The notes beneath the pieces were generated by a model. The model made no database searches. It had not been told where the DNA came from and saw only the letters and a list, made by a program, of their open reading frames with translations. 64,000 nt of DNA from Chitinophagaceae bacterium (GTDB lineage Bacteria > Bacteroidota > Bacteroidia > Chitinophagales > Chitinophagaceae), in contig JADKKA010000018.1 of the NCBI GenBank assembly GCA_016720745.1, positions 682,001 to 746,000 on the forward strand, in the 5' to 3' direction. Made by a program: the position numbers and the translations under genes. How positions within the stretch are numbered: position 1 is the stretch's first letter; the number at the start of each line of letters is the position of its first letter. Shown here in pieces: positions 16,855 through 27,507 of the stretch.

Positions 16855-19166
16855 TACTGACTGATGAAAAATATTTTTGCGGCTGTTCTTTCTCTTTGTC
16901 CATCCAGATTGGTACCGGCATCCTGGCTAACCAGAACAAGATAGGCACCACTGGCCACCCGTTGACCACGATAATTTCTGCCATTCCAGATGGCCTGTCC
17001 GCCCAATGCCCTGGTCTGGTATACCAGCCGGCCATCCAGTTCAGTTATTTTCACAATGGAATTATTGGCCAGTCCCTTAATCGCAATGGTTCCGCTATAA
17101 CCCGGAGGAACCGGATTGGGAAATACCAGTACGGATTCATTTTTTTCACCGCCTTCTGTAGCGGTACTGCGGAAGGAACAGATTCCTTTCGCCGTGGAAA
17201 AGTAAACCTCTCCTGATTTTCCGTCTATGGAAATATGGCTCACATCGTTACTGAGCAGGGGACTATTATCTTCCGTAAAACGGTAAATCAGTTTTTCACC
17301 GGTGGCATCTACCAGAAAAACCGCATTGGCCGTGGCGATCCATTTTCGATCGGCGCCATCGACAGCGATACTCCGCACGGATTGTCCTTTTAATAGATAA
17401 CCCGCAAAATTTCCGTTGGGGATCACGGGCCAGATCGCATCACAGGCGCCTGCTTCAAAAATGAGTTCGGGACATTGAATCACGGCCACACCATCAGCAG
17501 TTCCGATCCAGATAAAACCATTTTTATCTTTTGCCACACATAAGACTTCATTCGAGGGCAGGTTGCCGTTCCCGCTTCCCATCCCCAGTTTTTTCCAGCG
17601 GTCATCTCCGGTATTATCGATCGATGCGCCGTGATTATAACAAAGCAGTCCATTTCCCAATGGGGAAACGATCCATTTCTGATCCTGTTGATCAATCAGT
17701 ATTTGCGAAAGAGCATTTCCATTCAGCAGAAAGGGTGGATTGAATGCTTTCCAGCTGCCATCATTTTTTCGTACGCGAAGGGGTTGTGCTGCTCCGAAAT
17801 TGGAGAGCCAGAGATTGTTCTCCGGATCAAAACAAAGTCCCGCTACACGAAAGGCATTTGAGTTGGTCAGATCGGATCCAATCGCATTTTGTTTAAAGAT
17901 GTCAAAAGCAGGTCCGTTTTTAATATGTAATAATCCTCCGCTCATAGAGCCGGCCCATATACTGCCATCTCTTTTATCGGTAGCTATACAAATCAAATCG
18001 GGTAATGAATCCATCAGCGGATACTGTTGCCGGTTATAATTGGTCCATTGTCCTTCTTTGAATTGATAAATACCATCCCGGTTGTTTTGCGGATTCCATC
18101 CTGCATCCACTTTTCCGGCAGTCGCATAAAAAACCTGTTCATCAATAGTGCTTGCTCCGGTGGCGATGCCATATGGTGAATTGGGGATGTATTTTTGGGC
18201 ATTGCCTGCGGCATTAAAACGGGTCAATCCAAAACTGCTATCAGCCAGCCAGGTTTCGTTTCCGAATAATAGTGCCTGCATGGGCAAACTGCCAATGGCT
18301 GCAGGCGTGCTCCTGAATACAGTGCCATCAGGCTGCAATACCTGTACTCTTCCTGTATTGCCCTGTCTTTCGCAAAGCAGGATCCTGTTCTCAGCAATAT
18401 TCATGCTATTGATATTCCAGCCATCGCGGTATAGGAATGACCAGTTATTACCGGATTGTAAATACAGTGAATCATTTTTCAACAGGATGATTTTATTCTG
18501 AACAGTGACTACCTGTTGAACAGAACCGGCCGGGAGTCCGTTGATTCCACTGATCAGCTGCCAGTTGATATAATTAGCGGGATTGGGTCCGTTGATCGCA
18601 GCTCTTTTGAGTCCTTCGGCCGTTGCTGCATAATAAAAACTGCCATCACTGGTGAAGCCGGTTACTTTAACCTGGTTACCGTTATTACCGATAAACCAGG
18701 AATCTTTTATTTCATACCGACTGCCATCTGCAACCACGATACCCAGTCCGGTGGAGAGATAAAACAATCCATTGAGCGGATAGATATGATAAATAGTTTT
18801 ATCGCCGATGATATTATCTCTTTTCAGATCGGGGATATTAAAAACATCGAGGCGATGCAGGATATCAATATTGCTATTGTTATAGGCGATCAGTAATTTT
18901 TCAGTAGCCGGATCGTAGGCGATACTGCTGATACCGGTTTCATTCAAACCATTCACCCTGCTGAATCTGTCAATGCTTTGATCAGTTGTCTGCAGACTGA
19001 ACAAACTATAAGGCGTAGCGGTATAAATTTTATCGGTTCCTGCCTGTACGGCAATGGCGCGATGATAAGGCAGCTGATCCCTCCATTCTCCGATGGGCGG
19101 TAATGGGTCCTGAGCGGAAGCCAGCAACATACAAAACAGCCAAACGGTAAGCAGAAAGGCCTTCAT
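16854..19166 (-). CDS. porZ: Type IX secretion protein PorZ (beta-propeller)
   Basis: 770 residues. A signal peptide (1-18, ending LLASA) and start of the mature protein QDPLPPIGEWRDQLPYHRA are PorZ-like. Two seven-bladed propellers of two-component-regulator type follow, with repeats such as WIGTADGVAVI, IWAGSMSGGLLHI and KWIATANAVFLVD. The C-terminal ~85 residues form a sorting-type beta domain (VLVFPNPVPPGYSGTIAI, GAYLVLVSQDAG). In Porphyromonas, PorZ is part of the attachment complex that delivers anionic LPS to cargo proteins. The porZ-recO neighbourhood is common in the phylum, supporting the name. Confidence 0.9.
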   Translation of the reverse strand: MKAFLLTVWLFCMLLASAQDPLPPIGEWRDQLPYHRAIAVQAGTDKIYTATPYSLFSLQTTDQSIDRFSRVNGLNETGISSIAYDPATEKLLIAYNNSNIDILHRLDVFNIPDLKRDNIIGDKTIYHIYPLNGLFYLSTGLGIVVADGSRYEIKDSWFIGNNGNQVKVTGFTSDGSFYYAATAEGLKRAAINGPNPANYINWQLISGINGLPAGSVQQVVTVQNKIILLKNDSLYLQSGNNWSFLYRDGWNINSMNIAENRILLCERQGNTGRVQVLQPDGTVFRSTPAAIGSLPMQALLFGNETWLADSSFGLTRFNAAGNAQKYIPNSPYGIATGASTIDEQVFYATAGKVDAGWNPQNNRDGIYQFKEGQWTNYNRQQYPLMDSLPDLICIATDKRDGSIWAGSMSGGLLHIKNGPAFDIFKQNAIGSDLTNSNAFRVAGLCFDPENNLWLSNFGAAQPLRVRKNDGSWKAFNPPFLLNGNALSQILIDQQDQKWIVSPLGNGLLCYNHGASIDNTGDDRWKKLGMGSGNGNLPSNEVLCVAKDKNGFIWIGTADGVAVIQCPELIFEAGACDAIWPVIPNGNFAGYLLKGQSVRSIAVDGADRKWIATANAVFLVDATGEKLIYRFTEDNSPLLSNDVSHISIDGKSGEVYFSTAKGICSFRSTATEGGEKNESVLVFPNPVPPGYSGTIAIKGLANNSIVKITELDGRLVYQTRALGGQAIWNGRNYRGQRVASGAYLVLVSQDAGTNLDGQRERTAAKIFFISQ

Positions 19167-19521
19167 CCTTCAAAAGTATTCTAAAACAGGGGAGGGAAAA
19201 AGCCGAAGAATTGATTTCGCCTACCAGGTCGCGATGTTGAGGAAGCGGAAACTATTGATCATTCAGCGCTCCTCTGGGAAAATAATATCCAAATATCGTA
19301 ATATCCCAATATCCTGCCTTTGCTGAGTCAATTGCGAGCGTCCCATTATCAAGCACCCAATAACTAATTCCTAATACCCCCTCCTTCGCTAAAGCTTCGG
19401 CGGGCGAATCCCGCCTTCGCTATGGCTATGGCGGGCGAAGCAATATCCTAATATCTCAATATCCCAATATCCATATCCCCCGTTTTACGTTTCTTTGCAG
19501 CCTTATCATTGATCCAACCAT
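19167..19521. other. Intergenic stretch with palindromic and AATATCC repeats
   Basis: No gene. It holds short repeated words of the form AATATCCCAATATCC (19285-19310 and 19441-19475) and a palindromic cluster at 19383-19440 in which GCGGGCGAA/TTCGCC words alternate (CGGCGGGCGAATCCCGCC, GCTATGGCGGGCGAAG). It separates divergent porZ and the MMPL exporter. Confidence 0.55.
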
Positions 19522-21837
19522 ATGTGGCAGCGACTTGGCAGTTTTATCCTGAAATACAGATTGGCTTTGTTGATATCCCTGGCAGGGGTAACTGGTTTGA
19601 TGGCATATTTTGCCAGTAAGGTCCAGTTGAGTTATGATTTTTCCAGGGCTATTCCGGTCAATAATCCCAAATACAAGGCATACCAGGAGTTTAAAAAGCA
19701 ATTTGGGGAGGATGGCAACCTGCTGGTGATCGGCATCCAGACGGATCAGTTGTTTAAAGAGAAACTGTTCAATGCCTATGCCGGTTTGCAGCGTTCGATC
19801 CGGAAAGTAAAGGGGGTGGACGATGTGATTTCGGTTCCTTCTGCGGTGAACCTGGTGAAAATTCCGGATAGTGAACGATTAAAAGCGGATACCATCTTTC
19901 CTGACCGGGTATTGAAGCAGGCGGAGATTGACAGTGCTTCGCGGCTTTTTTTAGGCCTGCCATTTTACAGGCAGTTACTTTATAATCCGGAAACCAATGC
20001 CTGGCTGATGGGGGTGCGGGTTAACAAGGACCTGATGGCTTCCAAGGAAAGGATTGGGATTGTAAACGCAATCGGAAAACTGGCCGATGATTTTGGAGCC
20101 AGCCAGCAGCTGACGGTCTACAAAAGTGGTTTGCCACATATCCGGACAGAATTATCCGTTCGCATCCTGAAGGAAATGCGGATGTTTATTGCCGCATCTA
20201 TTATATTATCTGCCCTGATCCTGCTGATCTTCTTCCGCTCCTTTACTGCCATGTGGCTATCACTCACCGTGGTATTCATTGGGGTGATCTGGAGTTTTGC
20301 CACGATCCACCTGATGGGTTTCAAGATCAGTGTGCTGAATGCGTTGATTCCACCTTTGATTGTGGTGATTGGGGTACCTAATTGTATTTATTTCCTGAAT
20401 AAATTTCATACGGCCTGGAATGAAACCGGTGATAAGAAAAAATCACTGGTGATGATGGTGGACAAAATGGGGGTGGTCACGCTTTTCTGTAATCTGGCTG
20501 CTGCGATCGGCTTTGCGGTATTTGCTTTAACGCAGAGTCAGATCCTGAAAGAATTCGGGTATGTGGCAGGAATTAATATCCTGGCGCTTTTCTTTATATC
20601 CCTGATACTGATCCCTGCGGTGCTGAGTTATTTGCCTCCTCCCAAATCAAGACATACCAAGTACCTGGATAATCCGAGACTGAATCGCTGGCTGGGCCGA
20701 TTGGAGCGATGGAGCCTCAATCACCGGAAGCTGATTTATGCAGTGACCATTGGCGTAGTGGTAGTAGCGGTGATGGGTATCTGGCAACTAAAAACACTGG
20801 GATATATCGTAGATGATTTGCCCAAGGAGGATAAGCTTTATACGGATCTGAAATTTTTTGAAAAGAACTTCAAAGGAGTGATGCCACTGGAGATTGTGGT
20901 GGATACCAAAAAGAAACGGGGTGCGACCAATCTGGGTAACCTGGCCAGGATTGACTCCTTATCACAATATATCAGCACGCTTACGGATATTGCCAAACCA
21001 CTGAGTGTGGCCGATGGATTCAAATTTGTGAAGCAGGCTTTTTTTGACGGGGACAGCAGCAGTTATTCCATGCCTTCGGAGTTTGATGTGCAGTTATTAC
21101 CTTATTTAAAAATTGGAAAAGACAGTAGTGGTGGTGGGAATTCATTTGCGCGATTGCTGGCCACTTTTATGGATAAGGACCGGCAACAGGCCAGGATCAG
21201 TGTGAGCATGGGGGATGTAGGTACAGCGAGATTGCCATTGATACTGGATAGTGTGAGTAAGCGGGCGCAGGAATTATTTCCGAAAGATAAATTTGATGTA
21301 CAGTTAACGGGTACCAGTGTCACTTTTGCCGAAGGGAACCGGTATATCATCAATGGATTAAAGGATAGTATATTCTGGGCCTTTGTGCTGATTGCGCTTT
21401 GTATGCTTTATTTATTCCGTTCAGCCAGGATCCTGATCTGTTCCCTGATCCCCAATTTGATTCCATTATTAATTACGGCCGGAGTCATGGGCTGGGCCGG
21501 TATACCGTTGAAACCCTCCACGGTGCTGGTGTTTAGTGTGGCTTTAGGGATTGCTATAGATATTACCATTCGTTTCCTGGTGAATTATAAGCAGGAACTC
21601 CCCCTGCATGGGAATGATATGAAGCAAACGGTGATTGAAACCATTCATAGCACGGGGATCAGTATTATTTATACCTCCCTGGTGCTGATAGCCGGCTTTA
21701 TCATCTTCTGTTTCAGCGGTTTTGACGGTACCAAGGCCCTGGGATGGCTGACTTCCCTGACCCTGGTGACGGCCACTTTTACCAACCTGGTATTGTTGCC
21801 GGCCATCATCATTTCGTTTTTCAAAAAGGGAAAATAG
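19522..21837 (+). CDS. MMPL/RND-family exporter
   Basis: 771 residues. One helix at 14-33, then a large periplasmic loop (about 35-215; DFSRAIPVNNPKYKAYQEF). A block of five helices follows (about 222-370), and the pattern repeats after a seventh helix near 408-425, giving about 12 transmembrane segments. The hydrophobe-exporter branch of RND proteins moves lipids or hopanoids using the proton gradient. SVALGIAIDITIRFLVNYK in the second half is the family block. It is monocistronic and no MFP or TolC gene is adjacent. The substrate is unknown. Confidence 0.88.
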   Translation: MWQRLGSFILKYRLALLISLAGVTGLMAYFASKVQLSYDFSRAIPVNNPKYKAYQEFKKQFGEDGNLLVIGIQTDQLFKEKLFNAYAGLQRSIRKVKGVDDVISVPSAVNLVKIPDSERLKADTIFPDRVLKQAEIDSASRLFLGLPFYRQLLYNPETNAWLMGVRVNKDLMASKERIGIVNAIGKLADDFGASQQLTVYKSGLPHIRTELSVRILKEMRMFIAASIILSALILLIFFRSFTAMWLSLTVVFIGVIWSFATIHLMGFKISVLNALIPPLIVVIGVPNCIYFLNKFHTAWNETGDKKKSLVMMVDKMGVVTLFCNLAAAIGFAVFALTQSQILKEFGYVAGINILALFFISLILIPAVLSYLPPPKSRHTKYLDNPRLNRWLGRLERWSLNHRKLIYAVTIGVVVVAVMGIWQLKTLGYIVDDLPKEDKLYTDLKFFEKNFKGVMPLEIVVDTKKKRGATNLGNLARIDSLSQYISTLTDIAKPLSVADGFKFVKQAFFDGDSSSYSMPSEFDVQLLPYLKIGKDSSGGGNSFARLLATFMDKDRQQARISVSMGDVGTARLPLILDSVSKRAQELFPKDKFDVQLTGTSVTFAEGNRYIINGLKDSIFWAFVLIALCMLYLFRSARILICSLIPNLIPLLITAGVMGWAGIPLKPSTVLVFSVALGIAIDITIRFLVNYKQELPLHGNDMKQTVIETIHSTGISIIYTSLVLIAGFIIFCFSGFDGTKALGWLTSLTLVTATFTNLVLLPAIIISFFKKGK

Positions 21838-22086
21838 CGGAAAATCATTCGTAAGTTTTTGGTTTTCAATAATTAATAACTGCTCAGGAAATGCAGCAAA
21901 CAGGCGTTTGGGCTTGTCTGAAGTAAAGGAAGGGGAATGACTGGCTAAAGGGTTGTATTACAGGGAAACAGGGGCAAAATGAAACCTTAACATTTTTTTT
22001 ATTATCAGCGGCAGGTTGGCTAATTTCAGCCCCCGAACCTTCCTTCGAAAGGAGGCTTTGATTTCAAATTCATATACTAAAACAAC

Positions 22087-25000
22087 ATGCACATGAGAAA
22101 ACTGTATTTACTGCTTATGGGAGTTGTGTTTTTTGCCACCCAGGCATTGGCACAGCGTACCGTCACCGGAAAAGTGACAGATGAAAAAGGTAATCCCTTA
22201 GCAAATGTATCCGTGCTGGTAAGAGGTACTACGACGGGTACTACTACCAAAGAAGATGGTTCTTATACACTCACGGTACCGGCCAATGCCAAAGCACTTG
22301 TATTTTCTTCTGTTGATATGAGTCCGGTAGAAATGGCAATCGGAACCGCCAGTGTAATCAATGCCACCCTGAAGGGGGAGGATAAAACCATGTCTGAAGT
22401 GGTCGTGGTTGGTTATGGTACCCAGCGCAAAAAAGATGTAACGGGTTCTGTATCCAGGATCTCCGGCGATAAAACTAAGGATATGCCTGTACAGAGTTTT
22501 GAGCAGGCTTTATCCGGAAGAGCAGCCGGTGTGAGTGTTACCCTTCCAAATGGTGTGTTGAATGCACAGCCGGTAATTCGTATCCGTGGTGTGAATGCCA
22601 TGGGTCTGAGTTCCTTCCCGCTGGTTGTTATTGATGGTGTGCCCACTTTTACGGGTGATGCCGGTAACAGTGCAGCCAATAACGTATTATCTGATCTGAA
22701 TCCTTCCGATATCGAGAGTGTGGAAGTACTGAAAGATGCCGCTGCTGCTGCGATCTACGGATCAAGGGCTGCTGCCGGTGTACTGCTGGTGACCACACGC
22801 AAGGGTAAACAAGGTAAAGCCAGAGTGGCCTACGATGCATGGGTAGGTTTCACCAGACCCTTTAACCTTGTTCCATTGCTGGATGGCAGGGAATATGAAT
22901 TAATTAAAAATGAAGGGCTGGTAAATGCAGGTACTCCTCCTAACGGAACAACCCGTGGTTTCTATCCCTATATTGGTTTAGATGGCAATCCGGTTAGCAC
23001 AAACTGGTATGATGTGATTTACCGCCAGGGTGTATCTCATAATCACAGCGTAAGTGTGAGTGGTGCCAACGATAAAACGACTTATTATTTCTCAGCAGGT
23101 TATTCCAAACAAAAAGGGATGCTGGTGAATAACGATTTCCGTCGTTTAACTTCTCTGATGAGTCTGGATCACAAAGTGAATTCAAGACTGACCATCGGAG
23201 GTAAATTCCAGTACAGTACTTCCAAGAATGCCGGTGTGAACTCCGGTTCATTATCGGGTCAGGCCTTTAATACATCAGGTATCGGACGTCTGGCCTTCAA
23301 CCTGATGCCCAATACGCCTGTTTTCCTTAATAATGGTGCTTATAATATTAATACCGTTACGAACACGATTGGACAGGGAGCAAATATTACTGCACTTCAG
23401 TTTACCAACCCCAAGTACCTGATCGATAAAAATATCTTTACATCAGAGAATGACAGGGTACTGGCCAATGTATATGCTTCATTCAAAATTTTTGATGGTC
23501 TGAATTTTAAAGTGGTATACGGTATCGATAACCTCCAGGTAACCAACAAATCATTCCAGGATCCTTTCCATGGTGATGGTGTGGCTCAGTCCGGTTCTTC
23601 TACTTATACTTTGCAGACCTACAAGCGTTGGGACTGGCAGAACCTGTTGAGTTATGACAAAACTTTTGGAAAGCATAACATCAGTGCACTGGTGGGTATT
23701 GAAGAACAATATACTTTCCAGGAAGGTTGGGGTGCCAGCCGTCAGGGGGTAACTGATCCTTTCTATAACGAATTCCAGGGTGGTTATAATAATATCCTCC
23801 CTGCCGGAAACTTCCTCGGAGAAAACTACCTGCTTTCTTATCTCGCCAGGGTGAACTATGGCTTTAACAGGAAGTATCTTTTTGGATTTAACTTCCGTCG
23901 TGATGGTTATTCTGCTTTTGCTCCCGGTAAGAAATATGGTAATTTCTTTGGTGGATCTGTAGGTTGGGTAGTGAGTGAAGAGAAATTCTTCAAAAACTCC
24001 GGTTTATCTAAAGTGATGAACCTGCTGAAATTCAAAGGCAGCTATGGTGAAGTAGGTAATATCCAGGGACTGGCTGATTTTCCTTTCTGGAGTGCTTTCT
24101 CCAGTGGTCTTTATGCAACAGCCGCTTCACTGGCCTTCTCACAGGCGGGTAACCGTGATCTGAAGTGGGAAAACAGTAAGAAAACAGATTTTGGTGTGGA
24201 AATGGGCTTCTTCCGTGGTCGTTTGACTGCTGAAATTTCTTATTACAAGAACCTGGTTGATGATGGTATCCTTGCTGAGCCTACTGCTCCGTCAAGAGGT
24301 ATTCCCGGTAACAGTATCACCACCAATATCGGATCCATGACTAATAAAGGTTGGGAACTTACTTTAACCGGTACAGTGGTTCAGAGTAAAAACTTTACCT
24401 GGAACAGTAGCTTCAATTATACTACACTGAGAAATGAAGTTACTCGCCTGGCTAACCAGAATGCGGATATCCAGCCTGCCACTTCCGGTTTGGAAAGACC
24501 CAGTCTGATCCGTGTGGGTCAGTCACTCGGTGTTTTCTATGCCGTACGTACCGGTGGAGTGAATCCTGCTAACGGTCAGCGTATTTATTATTATGCCAAT
24601 GGAACAGCGGTTCAATATAACCATGCTGCTCCTGCGGTTTCAAGATGGACACTGGTTTCCACTGGTGCCAATGCTCCCCGTGTAGCTGACCAGGCTGCAG
24701 ATGGTATCCTGATCGGCCCCGCTCTTCCAAAATGGCAGGGTGGTTGGGATAATACTTTCAAGTACAAGAATTTTGATTTGAATATCCTGTTGTTCTTCTC
24801 CGGTGGTAACTATGTGTACAATGGTTCCAAATCAGGTATGCGTGATATGCGTAGCTGGAACAATATGAAAGAAATGCTGACCCGCTGGCAGAAGCCTGGT
24901 GATGTAACCAATATCCCCCGTGTGGTATTTGGTGATAATATCTCCAACGGATCCGGTATCGTGATCAGCGAAAATGTGGAGAAAGGTGATTTCCTGAAAG

Positions 25001-25230
25001 CACGTAATATCACATTTGGTTACTCCGCTCCTAAGAATGTTACAGACAGAGTAGGCATCAGCAGCATCCGTTTCTATATCCAGATGCAGAATGCCTTCAC
25101 ATTCACGAAGTACTCAGGTTATGATCCTGAAATTTCTTCCAACGGTAATGGTTTCGGTAACCCGAGTGTGGACAGAAACTCAGTTCCCCAGGCCAGATCG
25201 CTGAATATCGGTTTCAACTTAGGATTCTAA
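22087..25230 (+). CDS. SusC/RagA-family TonB-linked outer-membrane protein
   Basis: 1047 residues. It imports oligomers (glycan or peptide) through the outer membrane together with SusD. A signal peptide ending TQALAQ is followed by a carboxypeptidase-like domain (about 24-98). Next come the TonB-box region SEVVVVGYGTQRKKDVTGS and the plug (QALSGRAAGVSV, IRIRGVNA, VEVLKDAAAAAIYGSRAA). The long barrel ends ARSLNIGFNLGF. A second ATG two codons in is equally plausible. The SusD partner starts 21 bp downstream. No glycoside hydrolase or HTCS regulator flanks the pair, so a peptide or free-oligomer substrate is possible. Confidence 0.96.
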   Translation: MHMRKLYLLLMGVVFFATQALAQRTVTGKVTDEKGNPLANVSVLVRGTTTGTTTKEDGSYTLTVPANAKALVFSSVDMSPVEMAIGTASVINATLKGEDKTMSEVVVVGYGTQRKKDVTGSVSRISGDKTKDMPVQSFEQALSGRAAGVSVTLPNGVLNAQPVIRIRGVNAMGLSSFPLVVIDGVPTFTGDAGNSAANNVLSDLNPSDIESVEVLKDAAAAAIYGSRAAAGVLLVTTRKGKQGKARVAYDAWVGFTRPFNLVPLLDGREYELIKNEGLVNAGTPPNGTTRGFYPYIGLDGNPVSTNWYDVIYRQGVSHNHSVSVSGANDKTTYYFSAGYSKQKGMLVNNDFRRLTSLMSLDHKVNSRLTIGGKFQYSTSKNAGVNSGSLSGQAFNTSGIGRLAFNLMPNTPVFLNNGAYNINTVTNTIGQGANITALQFTNPKYLIDKNIFTSENDRVLANVYASFKIFDGLNFKVVYGIDNLQVTNKSFQDPFHGDGVAQSGSSTYTLQTYKRWDWQNLLSYDKTFGKHNISALVGIEEQYTFQEGWGASRQGVTDPFYNEFQGGYNNILPAGNFLGENYLLSYLARVNYGFNRKYLFGFNFRRDGYSAFAPGKKYGNFFGGSVGWVVSEEKFFKNSGLSKVMNLLKFKGSYGEVGNIQGLADFPFWSAFSSGLYATAASLAFSQAGNRDLKWENSKKTDFGVEMGFFRGRLTAEISYYKNLVDDGILAEPTAPSRGIPGNSITTNIGSMTNKGWELTLTGTVVQSKNFTWNSSFNYTTLRNEVTRLANQNADIQPATSGLERPSLIRVGQSLGVFYAVRTGGVNPANGQRIYYYANGTAVQYNHAAPAVSRWTLVSTGANAPRVADQAADGILIGPALPKWQGGWDNTFKYKNFDLNILLFFSGGNYVYNGSKSGMRDMRSWNNMKEMLTRWQKPGDVTNIPRVVFGDNISNGSGIVISENVEKGDFLKARNITFGYSAPKNVTDRVGISSIRFYIQMQNAFTFTKYSGYDPEISSNGNGFGNPSVDRNSVPQARSLNIGFNLGF

Positions 25231-25251
25231 TCAAATTAAAAACGAATAACA

Positions 25252-26709
25252 ATGAAACTTAAAATAGCATTATATACACTGGTAGCAGGAGCAGCGCTGG
25301 CAAGTTGCAGCAAGGGCAAGCTGAGTCCGGTACCACAGACTTTTTTGTCTGAAGCGGTAGCCTTTAGTGATTCTGCCCGTTGCGTTCAGCAGGTGAATGG
25401 TTTGTACTCTGCAATCAAACAGGGTCAGATGCTGGCCGGCCGTTATATGGTTTATCAGGATGTAAGAGGGGAAGAATTCCTGAATGTGACCAATAACGCC
25501 GTAACGGCCTGGTTAACCTGGCAGTTCAACCTGACCGCCAGTGCCAATGAAGTATCCGGTCTTTGGGCGGCAGGATATGCTACCATCAATCGTTGTAATG
25601 TAGTGATTGCCGGTTTAAATACTGCTCCCCTGAGCGGTACATTAAAAACCAACCTGATTGCAGAAGCGAAACTGGTGAGGGCTACTACTTACTTCATGCT
25701 GATGCAATTATATGCTAAGCCATATGCTGATGGTAATGGAAGTAATCTGGGCGTGATCCTGAAACTGAATGCTGAAACTTCTATCGGTGATAATAACCAG
25801 ACCAGGACCACGGCTACTGATATTTATAATCAGATCCTTCAGGATCTGAATGATGCAGAAGCCAACCTGCCTACATTCTATAGCAGCAATGTACCCAGTA
25901 CGCTGAATACAACACGTGCTCATAAAAATACGGCCATTGCCATGAAAACCAGGGTGTACCTGAATATGGGTAACTGGGCATCTGCAATTACTGAAGGAAA
26001 TAAGCTGGTTCCTCTGACAGCTCCCTGGAATGCGCCAAGCGGTGTTGCCAATGGATTAAACCCCAGCATTGCGGCTGTATTCACCACTTATACTACGAAC
26101 GAATCAATCTGGTCGGCTCCATATACCACACTGGATGTACCCGGTACCCAGAACGGTTTAGGCTGGTATTATAACCCCGGACCTGCCGGTGGTGGTGAAT
26201 TTGAATTGAACCTGACTGGTAGTGGTATCGCTACTGATCCGGGATGGCTGCCTACAGACGCCCGTCGTGCCTTCAATCAGGTTTCCGGTACCAGAACTTA
26301 TCTGCGGAAATGGCCTAAAGCTGCCGCTGATGCAGACTGGAGTCCGATTGTTCGTTATGCTGAAGTGATGTTGAACTTATCTGAAGCACTGGCCAGAAAT
26401 GCTGCCGGTACTTCTGTAGATGCCAGAGGCCTCGCGATCCTGAATGCGATCCGTCAACGTTCAGATCCAACCCATCCTGGTTTTGCACCTGCTAATAAAG
26501 CAGCACTGATCAGCCTGATCCTGAATGAAAGAAGGATCGAATTACTGGGTGAAGGTTTCCGTACTTCAGATGTAGGCCGTACCGGCGCTACTTATGCAGC
26601 CAAAGGAACCATCTCTACCGTTGCTCCGGGTACCACACAATATATCTGGCCAATTCCATTAAGTGAATTGCTGGTAAACAGAACCTGTCAGCAGAACTCC
26701 GGTTATTAA
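25252..26709 (+). CDS. SusD/RagB-family nutrient-binding lipoprotein
   Basis: 485 residues. Lipobox ALASC (Cys at about 19) makes it a surface lipoprotein that lids the SusC barrel. SusD-type TPR blocks are visible: LWAAGYATINRCNVVIAGL, AEAKLVRATTYFMLMQLYA and, near the end, RYAEVMLNLSEALAR and ILNERRIELLGEGFR. The C-terminal IWPIPLSELLVN is typical. Co-transcribed with SusC; a terminator follows at 26737. Confidence 0.95.
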   Translation: MKLKIALYTLVAGAALASCSKGKLSPVPQTFLSEAVAFSDSARCVQQVNGLYSAIKQGQMLAGRYMVYQDVRGEEFLNVTNNAVTAWLTWQFNLTASANEVSGLWAAGYATINRCNVVIAGLNTAPLSGTLKTNLIAEAKLVRATTYFMLMQLYAKPYADGNGSNLGVILKLNAETSIGDNNQTRTTATDIYNQILQDLNDAEANLPTFYSSNVPSTLNTTRAHKNTAIAMKTRVYLNMGNWASAITEGNKLVPLTAPWNAPSGVANGLNPSIAAVFTTYTTNESIWSAPYTTLDVPGTQNGLGWYYNPGPAGGGEFELNLTGSGIATDPGWLPTDARRAFNQVSGTRTYLRKWPKAAADADWSPIVRYAEVMLNLSEALARNAAGTSVDARGLAILNAIRQRSDPTHPGFAPANKAALISLILNERRIELLGEGFRTSDVGRTGATYAAKGTISTVAPGTTQYIWPIPLSELLVNRTCQQNSGY

Positions 26710-26736
26710 TCTGACGAATATTATTTAGCATATACA

Positions 26737-26766
26737 AAGCTGCCTTTTTCAGGGCAGCTTTTTTTA
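26737..26766 (+). terminator. Terminator of the susC-susD operon
   Basis: AAGCTGCC / GGCAGCTT stem (26737-26744, 26753-26760) with a seven-to-eight base loop and a run of T immediately after. Confidence 0.85.
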
Positions 26767-26890
26767 TTCGATAGCGTAAAGCTTATTTTCAACTATCCCT
26801 TGCGTTGCTACGCTGTTAAAAAGATTTCATTTCACCACATCTCAAACATGTTTTTGTAAGTTACAGCGTCAAATAGCTGAATCAAAACCA

Positions 26891-27454
26891 TTGAACGAGC
26901 AGGAACTGATATTGGGCCTTCGCGAAGGGGATGAATCTGCCTTCAGGTACCTCGTGGAGACCTATCGGGACCGTGTATTTAATACGGCCCTGGGTATTGT
27001 ACAGAATGCAGAAGATGCAGAGGATGTAGCTCAGGAGGTCTTTATTCAGGTCTATCGCTCGATCAGTACGTTCAAAGGGGAGTCCAAATTATCAACCTGG
27101 CTTTACCGGATTGCCACAACCCGATCACTCGATTTACTAAGAAGCAAAAAGAGCAAGAAACGTTTTGGTTTCCTTCAGCGTCTCTTTGGGGAAGGCAATG
27201 AACCGGAGTTGGAAATACCTGATTTTAATCACCCGGGGATACAGTTGGACAGAAAGGAAAATGCTGCTAAATTGTTCAAAGCAATCAGCCGGCTGCCGGA
27301 AAACCAGAAAATCGCTTTTACCCTGCATAAACTGGAAGATCTTAGTTATCAGGAGGTTAGCGAGATAATGAAGACTTCATTGCCGGCTGTAGAATCATTG
27401 ATGCACAGGGCAAAGCAGAATTTGAGGAAAATGTTAGAAAAAGAAATAGACTGA
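26891..27454 (+). CDS. ECF-type RNA polymerase sigma factor
   Basis: 187 residues, TTG start. Region 2: AFRYLVETYRDRVFNTALGI, AEDVAQEVFIQVYRSI, LSTWLYRIATTRSLDLLRS. Region 4: ISRLPENQKIAFTLHKLEDLSYQEV and LPAVESLMHRAKQNLRK. It heads a three-gene operon with a one-helix membrane protein and a Spy/CnrX-like periplasmic protein, a layout resembling metal- or envelope-stress sensing ECF systems. Confidence 0.93.
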   Translation: MNEQELILGLREGDESAFRYLVETYRDRVFNTALGIVQNAEDAEDVAQEVFIQVYRSISTFKGESKLSTWLYRIATTRSLDLLRSKKSKKRFGFLQRLFGEGNEPELEIPDFNHPGIQLDRKENAAKLFKAISRLPENQKIAFTLHKLEDLSYQEVSEIMKTSLPAVESLMHRAKQNLRKMLEKEID

Positions 27455-27507
27455 GAGTTGAACATTTCGAAGGTTTTATTTGATGTTAACGTCAAAAATT
27501 GGTTGAT